A stretch of 64,000 nucleotides of DNA from Sagittula sp. P11 (GCF_002814095.1 NZ_CP021913.1:2170001-2234000), one strand, 5' to 3'. Counted from the stretch's first letter, positions 34,795-44,956 are shown. A program made the numbers and translations. Notes: generated from the sequence alone by a model not told the origin.

Positions 34795-35503
34795 GGCTCT
34801 GGCGCTCTGGTCCTATCTGGCCCGCGAACCGCTGCTGTGGCTGACCCTGACCCTGTCGGCCTACGTCGCGGCAGAGGCGTTGTCGCAGGCGCTGGGGCGC
34901 CACGCGCTGGCCAACCCTGTGCTGATCTCCGTCATTCTGCTGGCGGGTGTGCTGCGGGTGACCGGCACGCCGTACAACACCTATTTCGAAGGTGCGCAGT
35001 TCGTGCACTTCATGCTGGGCCCCGCGACGGTCGGGCTGGCGCTGCCGTTGTACCTGAACCTCGGCCGGGTGAAACGGGCGCTCTGGCCGATGCTGGCGGC
35101 GCTGCTGGCCGGGTCGCTGGTCGCGATGCTCTCGGCGCTGGGGATCGCGTGGCTTTTCGGGGTGCGCGGGCCGGTTCTGCTGTCCCTGGCACCGAAAAGC
35201 GCGACGGCCCCGGTGGCGCTTGGCGTGTCGGAGGCGGTGGGCGGTCTGCCGACCCTCACGGCGGCGCTGGTCATCCTGACGGGCATCGTCGGCGCCGTCG
35301 TTGCCACGCCGATGCTGAACGCACTGGGGGTGACCGACTGGCGGGCGCGGGGTTTTGCGGTGGGTGTCGCGGCACACGGGATCGGCACGGCGCATGCTTT
35401 CCGCATCCACCCCACGGCGGGGGCGTTCTCTGGCATCGGCATGGGATTGAACGCGATCCTGACCGCGATGCTCGCCCCGCTGGTCGTCGGCGTCCTGTTC
35501 TGA
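34787..35503 (+). CDS. lrgB: LrgB/CidB family membrane protein
   Basis: A 238-residue membrane protein with about seven hydrophobic segments. Family motifs are NPVLISVILLAGVL, YFEGAQFVHFMLGPATVGLA-LPLY, LLSLAPKSATAPVALGVSEA and VAAHGIGTAHAFRI. The last two are the most conserved parts of the LrgB/CidB (YohK) family. It would act with LrgA as a membrane pair, as described for murein hydrolase regulation and, in plants and bacilli, for glycolate or pyruvate transport. ATG 34787 lies inside the end of lrgA. The longer frame from 34670 is not used because it overlaps lrgA fully. Confidence 0.9.
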   Translation: MSEALALWSYLAREPLLWLTLTLSAYVAAEALSQALGRHALANPVLISVILLAGVLRVTGTPYNTYFEGAQFVHFMLGPATVGLALPLYLNLGRVKRALWPMLAALLAGSLVAMLSALGIAWLFGVRGPVLLSLAPKSATAPVALGVSEAVGGLPTLTAALVILTGIVGAVVATPMLNALGVTDWRARGFAVGVAAHGIGTAHAFRIHPTAGAFSGIGMGLNAILTAMLAPLVVGVLF

Positions 35504-35592
35504 GCCGCCAGTTCCAAGCCGCAAGGGCATTGGCCTTTCGGCAGAATCGAGTACCTTCAGGGTAGAAGTTAATACAATCAGGGAGTGTGGCG

Positions 35593-37380
35593 ATGCGTAT
35601 GTCAGGATGGGTGGCACTGTTGAGTGTCATGGCCGGGACGGCGATGGCGCAACAGGCGGCGGATGCAGTGGACGCAGAGGCGGAAACCGGAGGAACGACA
35701 GGTTTCGCCGCAATCTCCGAAGAGGTCGGCGCGGCGCTGGCGGCCAAGGAGGCGGGCGAGCCCGTGACGGCGTCGAAGTGGATGGTCGCGGCGGCCAACC
35801 CGCATGCGGTGTCCGCAGGCGCCGAGGTGCTGCGCAACGGCGGCACGGCGGCGGACGCGATGATCGCCGTGCAGACGGTGCTGGGGCTGGTGGAGCCGCA
35901 GTCCTCCGGCATGGGGGGCGGCGCGTTCCTCGTCTGGCACGATGGCGAGACGGGCGAGATCACGACGCTCGACGGGCGCGAAACCGCGCCGCTGGACGCG
36001 ACGCCGCTGCTGTTCCAGGACGAGGCGGGCGAGCCGCTGGGCTTCTGGGACGCTGTGGTCGGCGGCCGGTCGGTCGGTGTGCCGGGCACACCCGCCCTGA
36101 TGCAGGCCGCGCATGACAAATGGGGCAAGGCGGAGTGGGCCGGCCTGTTCGACGCAGCCACGAAGCTGGCAGAGGACGGGTTCGAAGTCTCTCCGCGCCT
36201 CGCCGCGCTGGTGGCCGAGGATCCGCTGAAGCTGACACGGCAGGAGGTTGCGGCCTCCTATTTCTTCCCGGACGGCGAACCCGTCGCGGCGGGCACGACG
36301 CTGACCAACCCGGATTACGCCGAAGTCATGAAGACCCTCGCGGCGGAGGGCGCGAAGGGGTTTTACGAAGGTGAGATCGCGCAGGGCATCGTCGACACCG
36401 TCACCGGATTCACCGACAATCCCGGCGTGATGTCCCTGCTCGACCTTGCGCTTTACGAGGTGAAAGAGCGGCCTGCGGTCTGTGCGGAGTTCCGCGATCA
36501 CGAGGTCTGCGGCATGGGTCCTCCGTCCTCCGGTGCGCTGACCGTGGGCCAGATCCTCGGGATGCTCGACGCGTCGGAGCCGGGCGCAGCAGACGATCCG
36601 GACACGTGGCGCAAGATCGGCGATGCCTCGCGTCTCGCCTTCGCGGACCGTGGCCGCTACATGGCCGACAGCGATTTCGTCCCGATGCCGACCAAGGGCC
36701 TTGTCGATCCCGCCTACCTCGCCGAACGCGCCAAGCTGCTGCAGGGCGACGACGCGCTGCCGGAGGTCGCCCCGGGTGCGCCGGAGTGGGATCACGCCAT
36801 GCTCTACGCCGATGACGAGAGCATCGAGTTCCCGTCGACCTCGCACATCTCCATCGTCGACCAGTACGGCAACGCGCTGTCGATGACGACGACCATCGAG
36901 AACGGTTTCGGCTCGCGCCTGATGACGAACGGCTTCCTGCTGAACAACGAACTGACGGACTTCTCCTTCCGGTCGCATGACGGCGGTGTGCCGATTGCCA
37001 ACCGGGTTGAGCCGGGCAAGCGGCCGCGCTCCTCCATGAGCCCGACCATCGTGCGCAAGGACGGTGCGCCGGTGCTGGTGATCGGCTCGCCCGGCGGGTC
37101 GCGGATCATCGGTTACACCGCGCAGGCGATCATCGCATTCATCGACTGGGGGATGGACGTTCAACAGGCGGTTGCCATGCCGCACGGGCTGAACCGTTTC
37201 GGCACCTTCGATCTGGAGGAAGGGACCGACATGGCCGGGATGCAGGACGCCCTGACGGAGATGGGGTTCGAGGTCAGCGTGCAGGGTCTGACCTCGGGCC
37301 TTCATGCCATTGCCGTGGCGGCTGACGGGCTGACCGGCGGTGCCGATCCCCGGCGCGAAGGCATCGCCCTGGGCGAATGA
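35593..37380 (+). CDS. ggt: Gamma-glutamyltransferase
   Basis: A 595-residue periplasmic enzyme that removes or transfers the gamma-glutamyl group of glutathione and related peptides. A signal peptide (MRMSGWVALLSVMAGTAMAQ) is followed by the large subunit (AAANPHAVSAGAEVLRNGGTA-ADA and LVEPQSSGMGGGAF). The N-terminal nucleophile created by autocleavage is Thr416 in FPSTSHISIVDQYGNA. Small-subunit motifs NGFGSRLM and SMSPTIV and IGSPGGSRI are present. ATG 35593 is preferred over GTG 35587 because GGGAG is then 8 bases upstream. The gene stands alone after lrgB. All catalytic features are intact. Confidence 0.95.
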   Translation: MRMSGWVALLSVMAGTAMAQQAADAVDAEAETGGTTGFAAISEEVGAALAAKEAGEPVTASKWMVAAANPHAVSAGAEVLRNGGTAADAMIAVQTVLGLVEPQSSGMGGGAFLVWHDGETGEITTLDGRETAPLDATPLLFQDEAGEPLGFWDAVVGGRSVGVPGTPALMQAAHDKWGKAEWAGLFDAATKLAEDGFEVSPRLAALVAEDPLKLTRQEVAASYFFPDGEPVAAGTTLTNPDYAEVMKTLAAEGAKGFYEGEIAQGIVDTVTGFTDNPGVMSLLDLALYEVKERPAVCAEFRDHEVCGMGPPSSGALTVGQILGMLDASEPGAADDPDTWRKIGDASRLAFADRGRYMADSDFVPMPTKGLVDPAYLAERAKLLQGDDALPEVAPGAPEWDHAMLYADDESIEFPSTSHISIVDQYGNALSMTTTIENGFGSRLMTNGFLLNNELTDFSFRSHDGGVPIANRVEPGKRPRSSMSPTIVRKDGAPVLVIGSPGGSRIIGYTAQAIIAFIDWGMDVQQAVAMPHGLNRFGTFDLEEGTDMAGMQDALTEMGFEVSVQGLTSGLHAIAVAADGLTGGADPRREGIALGE

Positions 37381-37527
37381 GCGACACGGGCGCCCCGCTG
37401 GCCGGGGCGTCCGCCAAGAAGGGTTGACGGCGGCACGGCACACCTCTTGTCACACCGGCGCCACACCCATTTTCCATTGCGGACCAGTTCCTTGCGAACG
37501 AAGGTTGCCGCGGCTACGCCTTCGCGC

Positions 37528-37968
37528 ATGACCGTGCTTTTCCCCATTCGTGCCCTTGGTGTGTTCCTGTGTTCTGCGCTTCTGGCGGCCTGCGCAGCTC
37601 AGACTCCCGGACCTTCGGTCCCCTATCAGCGGGGCGCAAGCCTTGCCTCCGCCCGCGCGGCATTCCAGAGCTGCCTTGGCCCCGCCCAACAGTCGGGACA
37701 GAACACCATGGCCGGTCATTACATCGGCAGCGTGCTTTGGGGTGGTGTGGTCGTCGGCCCGATCTTCGTCGCATCGAACGCACCGGCGCTTCGCCACAAC
37801 GGTGAAGTCTCAGGCATGGACCGCTGCATGAAGAAACGCGGCTTTACCCGGCGCGACCTGACCCCGCAGGAAATGCAGGCGCTGGAAGCCGCTGACCCGG
37901 TGACGCGGCGCGCGATCCTCGATCACCTCGTCGCTGGCGGCGCGCTGGACACGCTGCCGCGCGGCTGA
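37528..37968 (+). CDS. Small lipoprotein of unknown function
   Basis: A 146-residue protein with a lipoprotein signal peptide: FPIRALGVFLCSALLAACAA ends in a LAAC lipobox, so Cys21 is the likely lipidation site. A short hydrophobic glycine-rich segment (IGSVLWGGVVVGPIFVAS) lies in the middle, and two cysteines flank it (FQSCLGP, MDRCMKKRG). The CMKKRGF motif is frequent in small proteobacterial lipoproteins of unknown role. The first in-frame ATG after the non-coding-looking 37447 extension is used. It is not clearly in an operon. No function is proposed. Confidence 0.72.
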   Translation: MTVLFPIRALGVFLCSALLAACAAQTPGPSVPYQRGASLASARAAFQSCLGPAQQSGQNTMAGHYIGSVLWGGVVVGPIFVASNAPALRHNGEVSGMDRCMKKRGFTRRDLTPQEMQALEAADPVTRRAILDHLVAGGALDTLPRG

Positions 37969-38088
37969 CACGCAGGCGCGCCGACCAAGGAAATCCGTCA
38001 AAATATCCCGACACCGCCCACGGTTGTGCACATTCTTGCCCGATTGCGCCGTCATCGTTCGATGAGAGTGGATGATGGGAAAACGACG

Positions 38089-38289
38089 ATGTCCTCAGAT
38101 ATGACGATCCTCGCTATCGTGGCCGCATTCGTGACATATGCCACGGCACGCGCAAGCGGCTGGGAATTCAGCGCCAGCCGCTACCTCACCGAAAAGCTGG
38201 TGCGCGCGCTCTACAAGTGCGTCGGAGCGACCTACGCCGAGAAGAAAGCACCGCAAAAGCGCAGCACCGCCTGGGACTTCGTGAACTGA
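38089..38289 (+). CDS. Small hypothetical protein (66 aa)
   Basis: A 66-residue protein beginning MSSDMTILAIVAAFVTYATA, one hydrophobic helix followed by a basic, aromatic tail (WEFSASRYLTEKLVRALYKC) and KKAPQKRSTAWDF. It could be a single-pass membrane peptide. The start at 38089 follows GGGAAAACG; an in-frame start at 38026 is possible. It is accepted because codon use looks like its neighbours and a strong hairpin follows directly, but no homologue is recognised. It converges on leuA. Confidence 0.5.
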   Translation: MSSDMTILAIVAAFVTYATARASGWEFSASRYLTEKLVRALYKCVGATYAEKKAPQKRSTAWDFVN

Positions 38290-38291
38290 AG

Positions 38292-38314
38292 GCGCCGGGG
38301 ACAGGCCCCGGCGC
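38292..38314. terminator. Hairpin between converging small gene and leuA
   Basis: GCGCCGGGG pairs perfectly with CCCCGGCGC (9 bp) around a 5-base loop. It lies between the two stop codons, 3 bases after the small gene and 8 bases from the leuA end. On the plus strand it is followed by GTCGTGTTT. It probably serves both genes. Confidence 0.7.
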
Positions 38315-38322
38315 GTCGTGTT

Positions 38323-39885
<1,563 letters not shown>

Positions 39886-39897
39886 GGTCTTGATTCC

Positions 39898-40254
39898 TCA
39901 GATGCTCGGTTTGGAGGCCGGGGTCACGTCGGCGTCTCCGGAATTGGGTTCGCCCCTGGGCTCGATCAGGAGGACCTTCACCTCCTCCTCGGCGCGGGGC
40001 CTGTGGGTCTGTCCGGCGGGCACGACGACGATCTCGCCCGCGTGCACCGTCACCGGGTCGCGGTCGTCGTATTCCATGACCATCTCGCCCTCGAGAACAA
40101 GGAAGAAGTCATCGGTCGTGTCATGCTTGTGGAACGGGAATTCTCCCTGGAATTTCACCACCATGACGTCGTTGCCGTTGTAACCGGCGACCACGTGCGG
40201 GTCCCAGTGGGTGGAGAACAGGGCCAGCTTTTCAGCCAGATTTATCGCTTTCAT
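39898..40254 (-). CDS. Cupin domain protein cotranscribed with leuA
   Basis: A 118-residue single-cupin protein. Metal ligands of motif 1 are H, H and E in FPFHKHDTTDDFFLVLEGE, and His of motif 2 is in VPAGQTHRPRAEE. Such small cupins bind a metal and often act as isomerases, dioxygenases or ligand-binding proteins; this one cannot be assigned. ATG 40254 is chosen because AGGA lies 6 bases upstream. An in-frame ATG at 40299 has AGAGG only 2 bases away. It sits between the Leu leader and leuA, an unusual place for a cupin, and would share leucine control. The C-terminal 20 residues are polar and probably flexible. Confidence 0.83.
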   Translation of the reverse strand: MKAINLAEKLALFSTHWDPHVVAGYNGNDVMVVKFQGEFPFHKHDTTDDFFLVLEGEMVMEYDDRDPVTVHAGEIVVVPAGQTHRPRAEEEVKVLLIEPRGEPNSGDADVTPASKPSI

Positions 40255-40260
40255 GAAGTG

Positions 40261-40347
40261 TCCTAACTCGTGCGTGAAGTGGGTCGGCGCGTCACACATG
40301 TCCTCTGAGCACGCGCGCCGATCGGGCCACGCTCAGAGGCGAGTTAG
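40261..40347 (-). promoter_or_regulatory. Leucine attenuator: mutually exclusive stems that include the cupin ribosome-binding site
   Basis: On the minus strand the leader-peptide end CTAACTCG (40347-40340) is perfectly complementary to CGAGTTAG (40270-40263), which overlaps the TTAGGA ribosome-binding site of the cupin gene. CCTCTGAGC (40339-40331) pairs with GCTCAGAGG (40310-40302). TCGGCGCG (40321-40314) pairs with CGCGCCGA (40291-40284), interleaved with the previous stem. Ribosome stalling on the Leu codons would cover the first arm and free the downstream site. No T-run follows any stem, so control of translation (with or without Rho) is more likely than a classic terminator. Confidence 0.6.
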
Positions 40348-40419
40348 CAGCAGGTCCAGGCCACGCGCAAACGGCGCCGGAAGGCGCTGGATGGTCGCGA
40401 TATGGGCCAAGGTCATCAT
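40333..40419 (-). CDS. leu operon leader peptide (28 aa)
   Basis: A 28-codon frame too short for usual gene calling: MMTLAHIATIQRLPAPFARG followed by LDLLLTRL and a stop. Five of its last eight codons are Leu (CTG, CTG, CTG, CTA, CTC), the hallmark of a leucine attenuation leader. It starts 8 bases downstream of a TATAGT promoter element, so translation would start near the 5' end of the transcript, or at the second ATG. The peptide itself has no presumed function beyond ribosome stalling. Downstream lie the cupin gene and leuA. Confidence 0.7.
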   Translation of the reverse strand: MMTLAHIATIQRLPAPFARGLDLLLTRL

Positions 40420-40426
40420 GGCCGCC

Positions 40427-40454
40427 ACTATACGGACGGAATCGTGAATGAAAA
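40427..40454 (-). promoter_or_regulatory. Candidate promoter of the leu leader-cupin-leuA operon
   Basis: On the minus strand TTTTCA (40454-40449) and TATAGT (40432-40427) are 16 bases apart. The -10 hexamer matches the consensus at five of six places. Transcription would start just before the leader peptide ATG at 40419, so the untranslated 5' end would be very short. Confidence 0.5.
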
Positions 40455-40551
40455 CCCATGAAGTTCGCGAAATGATGCCGGGGCGGTCCGGCGGTTCTTT
40501 GCGGGTGGGCCGAGTTGGGGCATACTCGTTGAAAACAGGCAGGGCAGGGCG

Positions 40552-43509
40552 ATGATCAGGACATGGGTAACGGCGGGCGCGCTGGCTTTGGGCATCGTCC
40601 CCGGCGCGGGCCGGGCAGAGCTTTCGGTCGCGGAAGTCTACTTCTTCGGCAACTCGCTGGTGCATCACCTGAGCGAGCAGTCGAAGCTGACCAACGTCCC
40701 GCACTGGATGAACGAACTGGCGAAGGCGGACGGGCGGTCGTTCGGTGTCGACGGCCAGTGGGGGTTTTTGCGAAACTTCTCGGACGGGCTGCCGCCGACC
40801 GCCAACTGGTCTTTCGAGGGTGTGCAGGGCGTGTGGGGGCCGTCGCAGGGGTCTTTCGGCGATGCGGGCTTTGACGCGGTGGTGGTGACGCCGGCGAACT
40901 TCATCCAGTACCAGCTGCCCGACGTGCCCTACGAAGGCGACAACACCTCTGGCGAAACGCCTCTGGGCGCCATGCAGAAGCTGTTCGACTGGGTGTACGA
41001 GGAAAGCCCCGAGAGCGCGCTCTACGTCTATGAAGGCTGGGCGGAGATGGACGGCATCACCGGCCGCTTCCCCCCGCGTGAACGGGCGTTCGAGACCTAC
41101 CACGAGGTCAACCGGGGCGATTATCACCAGTGGTATCTCGACCTGATCGGAATGCTGGAGGTCACGCGCCCCGACTACGAGGTGGAGCTGATCCCGGTTG
41201 CCTCCGTGCTGGCGGGGCTGATGGCGGAGGGTGGTCCGCTGGCCGATGTGCCGCCCGCGGACCTGTACGAGGACAGCGCCCCGCATGGCACCTCGTCGCT
41301 GTATTTCCTTGCAGCCATGGTGACTTACGCCTGGATCTACGAGGTGCCGCCGCCGGAGGGTTACCGCCCGCCCGCGACGCTCCTGCCCGAGGTGGTGGAG
41401 AACTACGCCGAGATCGCCCGCCTGATCTGGGAAGCCGTCCCGGAGCGCGAGGCACGGGCGCCCGCCGAAACCGGGGGCGCAGAGCCGGTCGCGGAGGAGG
41501 CCGAGGTCGCTGCCGCCGACCTGCCGGAGCGTGAGGCGGTGATCCTGCCGCCCGCGGGCATCCGGCCCGACGGGGTGCCGTCGCTGGGCATGGGGCTGAA
41601 CGGGATCGCCGACTGGTCGACCCAGCATCCCTTTGTGGACATGATGAAATCCGCGCGCGGATGGGTCGGTCACACGGCGGAGGGCTGGGGCGCGATATCC
41701 ACCGTGGAACTGCGGGCCGGTGGCTACCTCGACGAGAACGACTGGCCGGTGCGTGTCCCGGAAGAGGCGACCGCGCTGGAGGCGGTGTTGCTGACCGACC
41801 AGAACCCGGATCAGTCCTGGCTGCGCGGGTCTTACGTGCTGCGCTACGAGGGCACCGGAGAGCTGAAGCTGTCGGGCCGCGCGAAGCGGGTGCGCTATGA
41901 CGAGCACGAGGTGGGCTTCTTCTACGAACCGGGCGAGGGGGTGGTGGGCGTCAGGATCACCGAGACCTCCGCCGACGATCCGATCCGCAACATCTCGGTC
42001 GTGAGGGAGGAGCTGGTGCCGCTGTGGGAGGCGGGCGCGCTCTTCAACCCCTTGTTTCTTGATACAATTCAGGATGTTCGGGAAATCCGGTTCATGGACT
42101 GGATGATGACGAACGGCTCTCCGGTGATGACCTGGGAGGATCGCCCGGTCATGGAATTGTCGACGTGGAGCGAGTGGGGCGTGCCGCTTGAGGTTATGAT
42201 CCGGCTGGCCAACGTGATCGGTGCCGACCCGTGGTTCACCATGCCGCACCAGGCCGACGACGCCTATGTCCGGCAGTTCGCCGAGATGGTGGAGCGCGAT
42301 CTGGACCCCGGGCTGAAGGCCTATGTCGAGTATTCCAACGAGGTCTGGAACCAGATCTTTCCGCAGGCCGTCTATGCGCGGGAGCAGGCGACGACCCTCT
42401 GGGGTGAGAGCGAGATGGGCTGGATGCAGTGGTACGGGCTGCGCTCGGCACAAGTGATGGACATCTGGACCGAAGTTTACGGCGATGCGGCGAAGGACCG
42501 GCTGGTCCGCGTGGCGGCGACGCACACCGGCTGGCCGGGGCTGGAGGAGAACATCCTCGTGGCGCCACTGGCCTATCTGGCGCTGGGCAAGAAGCCGGTG
42601 GAAAGCTTCGATGCCTATGCGGTGACGGGCTATTTCGGGTACGAGATGGGCACCGAAGAAATGGCCCGACGGATGGACGGGTGGCTCGACCAGTCGGAGG
42701 AGCTGGCCACCAAGGCGGGAGAGGCCGAGGGCCTGCGCCGTGTCGCCCTGCGGGAGTTCGTGAAGGACGCGCGCTTCGAAGGGGCCATCGCGCCGGTGGC
42801 CAAGGCCTTGGAAGAAGGGTCTTTATCGCAACTCGTTAACGAAGTGTTCCCGTACCACGCCGACGCGGCAATGAAATACGACCTGACGCTGGTGATGTAC
42901 GAAGGCGGCACCCATGTCGCCGGGCACGGCGCGCGGGTGAACGATGAACGGCTGACCGCCTTCTTCCGGGAATTCAACTATACCCCTGAAATGGCGAAAC
43001 TTTACGAGATCCTGATGGGCGGCTGGGCGGCTGCCGGGGGCACGCTGTTCAACGCCTTCGTGGACGTGGCACCGGCCACGCAATGGGGGTCCTGGGGCGC
43101 GTTAAGACATCTTGAGGATTCCAACCCGCGCTGGGACATGCTGATGGCCTACAACGCCTCCGGCCCACAGTGGGAAACCCGCGATCCCGTTGTTTTCGAA
43201 GACGGAATCCGGGCGCTGGGCTCGGGCTCGGACGAGCGGGTGGAGGGCACGGCGGCAGAGGATTACCTCGTCGCGCTGGGCGGGGACGATATTATCCTGA
43301 CCGGCGGCGGCGCGGACGTGGTGCACGGCGGGGCCGGGCGCGACGTGGTGGTGCTGCCGCTGCCGCAGGAAAGCTATGAATTCCAGCAGGTTGGCGACCG
43401 GCTGGAGGCCACGGGCCCGGATGGCACGATCCGCATGGCCGGGGTCGAGGTGCTGCGATTCGAGGTCGAGAACGGCCCCGACATGGCGGTCGAGCGCCTC
43501 GGGGGTTAA
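40552..43509 (+). CDS. Large secreted protein: SGNH-like + glycosidase-like + RTX-like repeats
   Basis: A 985-residue protein with a Sec signal peptide (TAGALALGIVPGAGRA). Residues about 27-290 resemble an SGNH/GDSL hydrolase (VYFFGNSLVHHL near the start and a DSAPHGTSS motif near the end). A Glu/Ala-rich linker (about 295-325) follows. Residues about 335-880 resemble a clan-A glycosidase, with YVEYSNEVWN providing a candidate acid/base Glu597. At about 905-930 are two or three RTX-type calcium repeats (LGGDDIILTGGGADVVHGGA). RTX proteins normally lack Sec signals, so the combination is odd. It lies at the start of the exopolysaccharide island. Polysaccharide deacylation or cleavage is a guess. 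Confidence 0.72.
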   Translation: MIRTWVTAGALALGIVPGAGRAELSVAEVYFFGNSLVHHLSEQSKLTNVPHWMNELAKADGRSFGVDGQWGFLRNFSDGLPPTANWSFEGVQGVWGPSQGSFGDAGFDAVVVTPANFIQYQLPDVPYEGDNTSGETPLGAMQKLFDWVYEESPESALYVYEGWAEMDGITGRFPPRERAFETYHEVNRGDYHQWYLDLIGMLEVTRPDYEVELIPVASVLAGLMAEGGPLADVPPADLYEDSAPHGTSSLYFLAAMVTYAWIYEVPPPEGYRPPATLLPEVVENYAEIARLIWEAVPEREARAPAETGGAEPVAEEAEVAAADLPEREAVILPPAGIRPDGVPSLGMGLNGIADWSTQHPFVDMMKSARGWVGHTAEGWGAISTVELRAGGYLDENDWPVRVPEEATALEAVLLTDQNPDQSWLRGSYVLRYEGTGELKLSGRAKRVRYDEHEVGFFYEPGEGVVGVRITETSADDPIRNISVVREELVPLWEAGALFNPLFLDTIQDVREIRFMDWMMTNGSPVMTWEDRPVMELSTWSEWGVPLEVMIRLANVIGADPWFTMPHQADDAYVRQFAEMVERDLDPGLKAYVEYSNEVWNQIFPQAVYAREQATTLWGESEMGWMQWYGLRSAQVMDIWTEVYGDAAKDRLVRVAATHTGWPGLEENILVAPLAYLALGKKPVESFDAYAVTGYFGYEMGTEEMARRMDGWLDQSEELATKAGEAEGLRRVALREFVKDARFEGAIAPVAKALEEGSLSQLVNEVFPYHADAAMKYDLTLVMYEGGTHVAGHGARVNDERLTAFFREFNYTPEMAKLYEILMGGWAAAGGTLFNAFVDVAPATQWGSWGALRHLEDSNPRWDMLMAYNASGPQWETRDPVVFEDGIRALGSGSDERVEGTAAEDYLVALGGDDIILTGGGADVVHGGAGRDVVVLPLPQESYEFQQVGDRLEATGPDGTIRMAGVEVLRFEVENGPDMAVERLGG

Positions 43510-43562
43510 CCCGCCGCCCGCGGCGTTCATCCGCGCCCGTTAACCAATTCTTATGGTGAGTC

Positions 43563-43592
43563 CCGGCCGGTTCAGCCCCTCGAACCGGCCGG
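43563..43592. terminator. Strong hairpin between converging genes
   Basis: CCGGCCGGTTC pairs perfectly with GAACCGGCCGG (11 bp, 8-base loop) and is followed on the plus strand by TTGTTAACC. It lies in the 229-base gap between the large secreted protein and the GT4 gene, and probably ends the former. Confidence 0.75.
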
Positions 43593-43738
43593 TTGTTAAC
43601 CATGGAATCCGGCGATGGCGGCGCGATCCGGCAAAAATCCCGGGTTCGCCCGGGTCGCGCCGGAAAAGCGCACTGACGCGTCACACGTTTCCGTGAACAC
43701 AGGGACGAATTCCGCCGCACCTCCTCCCGAAGGCGTCC

Positions 43739-44956
43739 TCAGGAGTCCTTCTTGGAGAGGCGCCGGATTTCCTCCACCAGCACCTCTGCCCCTAGGGAGG
43801 CGCGGAACTTGTCCTCTATATGCGCGCGGCCCGCTGCAGAAAGGCGGAGCAGCGCGTCGGGGTCACCCGCCAGCGCGCGGATGGTGCGGGCCAGTTGCCC
43901 GGGGTTCTTCGGTTCGACGAGATAGCCGGTCGACCCGTCGTCGATCAGTTCACGCACCCCGCCCGCGTCGGTGCCGATGGTGGGGACGCCCATGGACATC
44001 GCCTCCATGTAGGCGACGCCCAGCGGTTCGTGCCACGAGGCGAGGACGAAGAGGTGGGCCTCTTCCAGCTTGGCCTTCACCTGCTCGGCCGAGATCGCGC
44101 CCAGAAGCTTCACGTGGTCCTGCAGGCGGAGCTTCTTGAGGTGTGCCTCAAGCTCCTGCCGGTAGCCGGTGCCACCGTCGTCGTCTTCGCCCGCGATCTC
44201 GACCCGCACGTCTGTGCCCTGGTCGATGAGCTGGCGGGTGGCGGTCATCAGGTCCTGGTGGCCCTTCACGATGTTGAGCCGCGCGCAGGAGAAGATGCGC
44301 AGCGGGCGGCCATGTTCCGGCGGGGCGTAGGGGGCCTTGCGCGACAGGATGTCGGTGTCGACGCCCATGGGCCGGACGATGAGCCGTTCGGGCAGGTCGC
44401 CGGCGAGTTCCTCGTGCACCTCGGCCAGCAGCTTTTCGGTGATGACCGTGGCAAAGGAGGCGCGGCGCCACTTGAAGCGCTGGCCGGGGCCGTAGTCGGA
44501 CAGCGGGCCGTGCAGCGTCAGCGAGTAGTTCGGCCCGCCCATGCGGTGCGCCAGCGCGGCGATGAAGGCGGCGCGGGCGGCGGAATGGGCGTGGATGTGA
44601 TCCAGTTGCAGGCGGCGCGACGCGGCATGAAGCCGGTCGGCGGCGGCGAGGCAGACGGTCACGTCCTTCATGAAGGTGCGCGGTTCTGACAGCACCCATT
44701 TCGCCAGACCCTTGGGCAGAAGCCTGGCGATGGCGGCGCTGGCGCGGAACGGGTCGAGACGGCCGAGATATGTGGTGCGGGCGATGGCCTCTCCGGACCA
44801 GTCGTGCGAAATGAGCCCTGCGGGGGGTCTGCGTGTGGAAAAGACGTGAACGGAATGCCCCATCGCTTCGAGCGCCTTGATTTCGCGCCAGAAGAAGATG
44901 TGAGTTTGTCCCGGGAATTGCGGGACCAGATAACCGATGCGGAGGCCTTGCGGCAC
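43739..44956 (-). CDS. Glycosyltransferase family 4 (exopolysaccharide type)
   Basis: A 405-residue GT-B fold transferase. The N-terminal acceptor domain starts RIGYLVPQFPGQTHIFFWRE, typical of EPS glycosyltransferases. HSAARAAFIAALAHRMG and LTLHGPLSDYG follow. The C-terminal donor domain has RIFSCARLNIVKGHQDLM and the E-X7-E type motif EPLGVAYMEAMSMGVP with GTDAGGVRELI. It would transfer a nucleotide-activated sugar to a lipid-linked acceptor at the inner membrane. GTG 44956 is preferred because AGGGAA lies 7 bases upstream. Longer readings extend into the divergent GT2 gene. The sugar specificity is unknown. Confidence 0.87.
   Translation of the reverse strand: MPQGLRIGYLVPQFPGQTHIFFWREIKALEAMGHSVHVFSTRRPPAGLISHDWSGEAIARTTYLGRLDPFRASAAIARLLPKGLAKWVLSEPRTFMKDVTVCLAAADRLHAASRRLQLDHIHAHSAARAAFIAALAHRMGGPNYSLTLHGPLSDYGPGQRFKWRRASFATVITEKLLAEVHEELAGDLPERLIVRPMGVDTDILSRKAPYAPPEHGRPLRIFSCARLNIVKGHQDLMTATRQLIDQGTDVRVEIAGEDDDGGTGYRQELEAHLKKLRLQDHVKLLGAISAEQVKAKLEEAHLFVLASWHEPLGVAYMEAMSMGVPTIGTDAGGVRELIDDGSTGYLVEPKNPGQLARTIRALAGDPDALLRLSAAGRAHIEDKFRASLGAEVLVEEIRRLSKKDS

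Noticed and set aside
40255-40299. Upstream start for the cupin giving an HELGH zinc-protease-like motif
   Set aside because: The motif arises by chance from the attenuator sequence; ATG 40299 has its purine run too close, while ATG 40254 has a well-placed AGGA.
43541-43555. CtrA box (TTAA-N7-TTAT)
   Set aside because: One mismatch, and it lies between two convergent genes where no promoter is expected.
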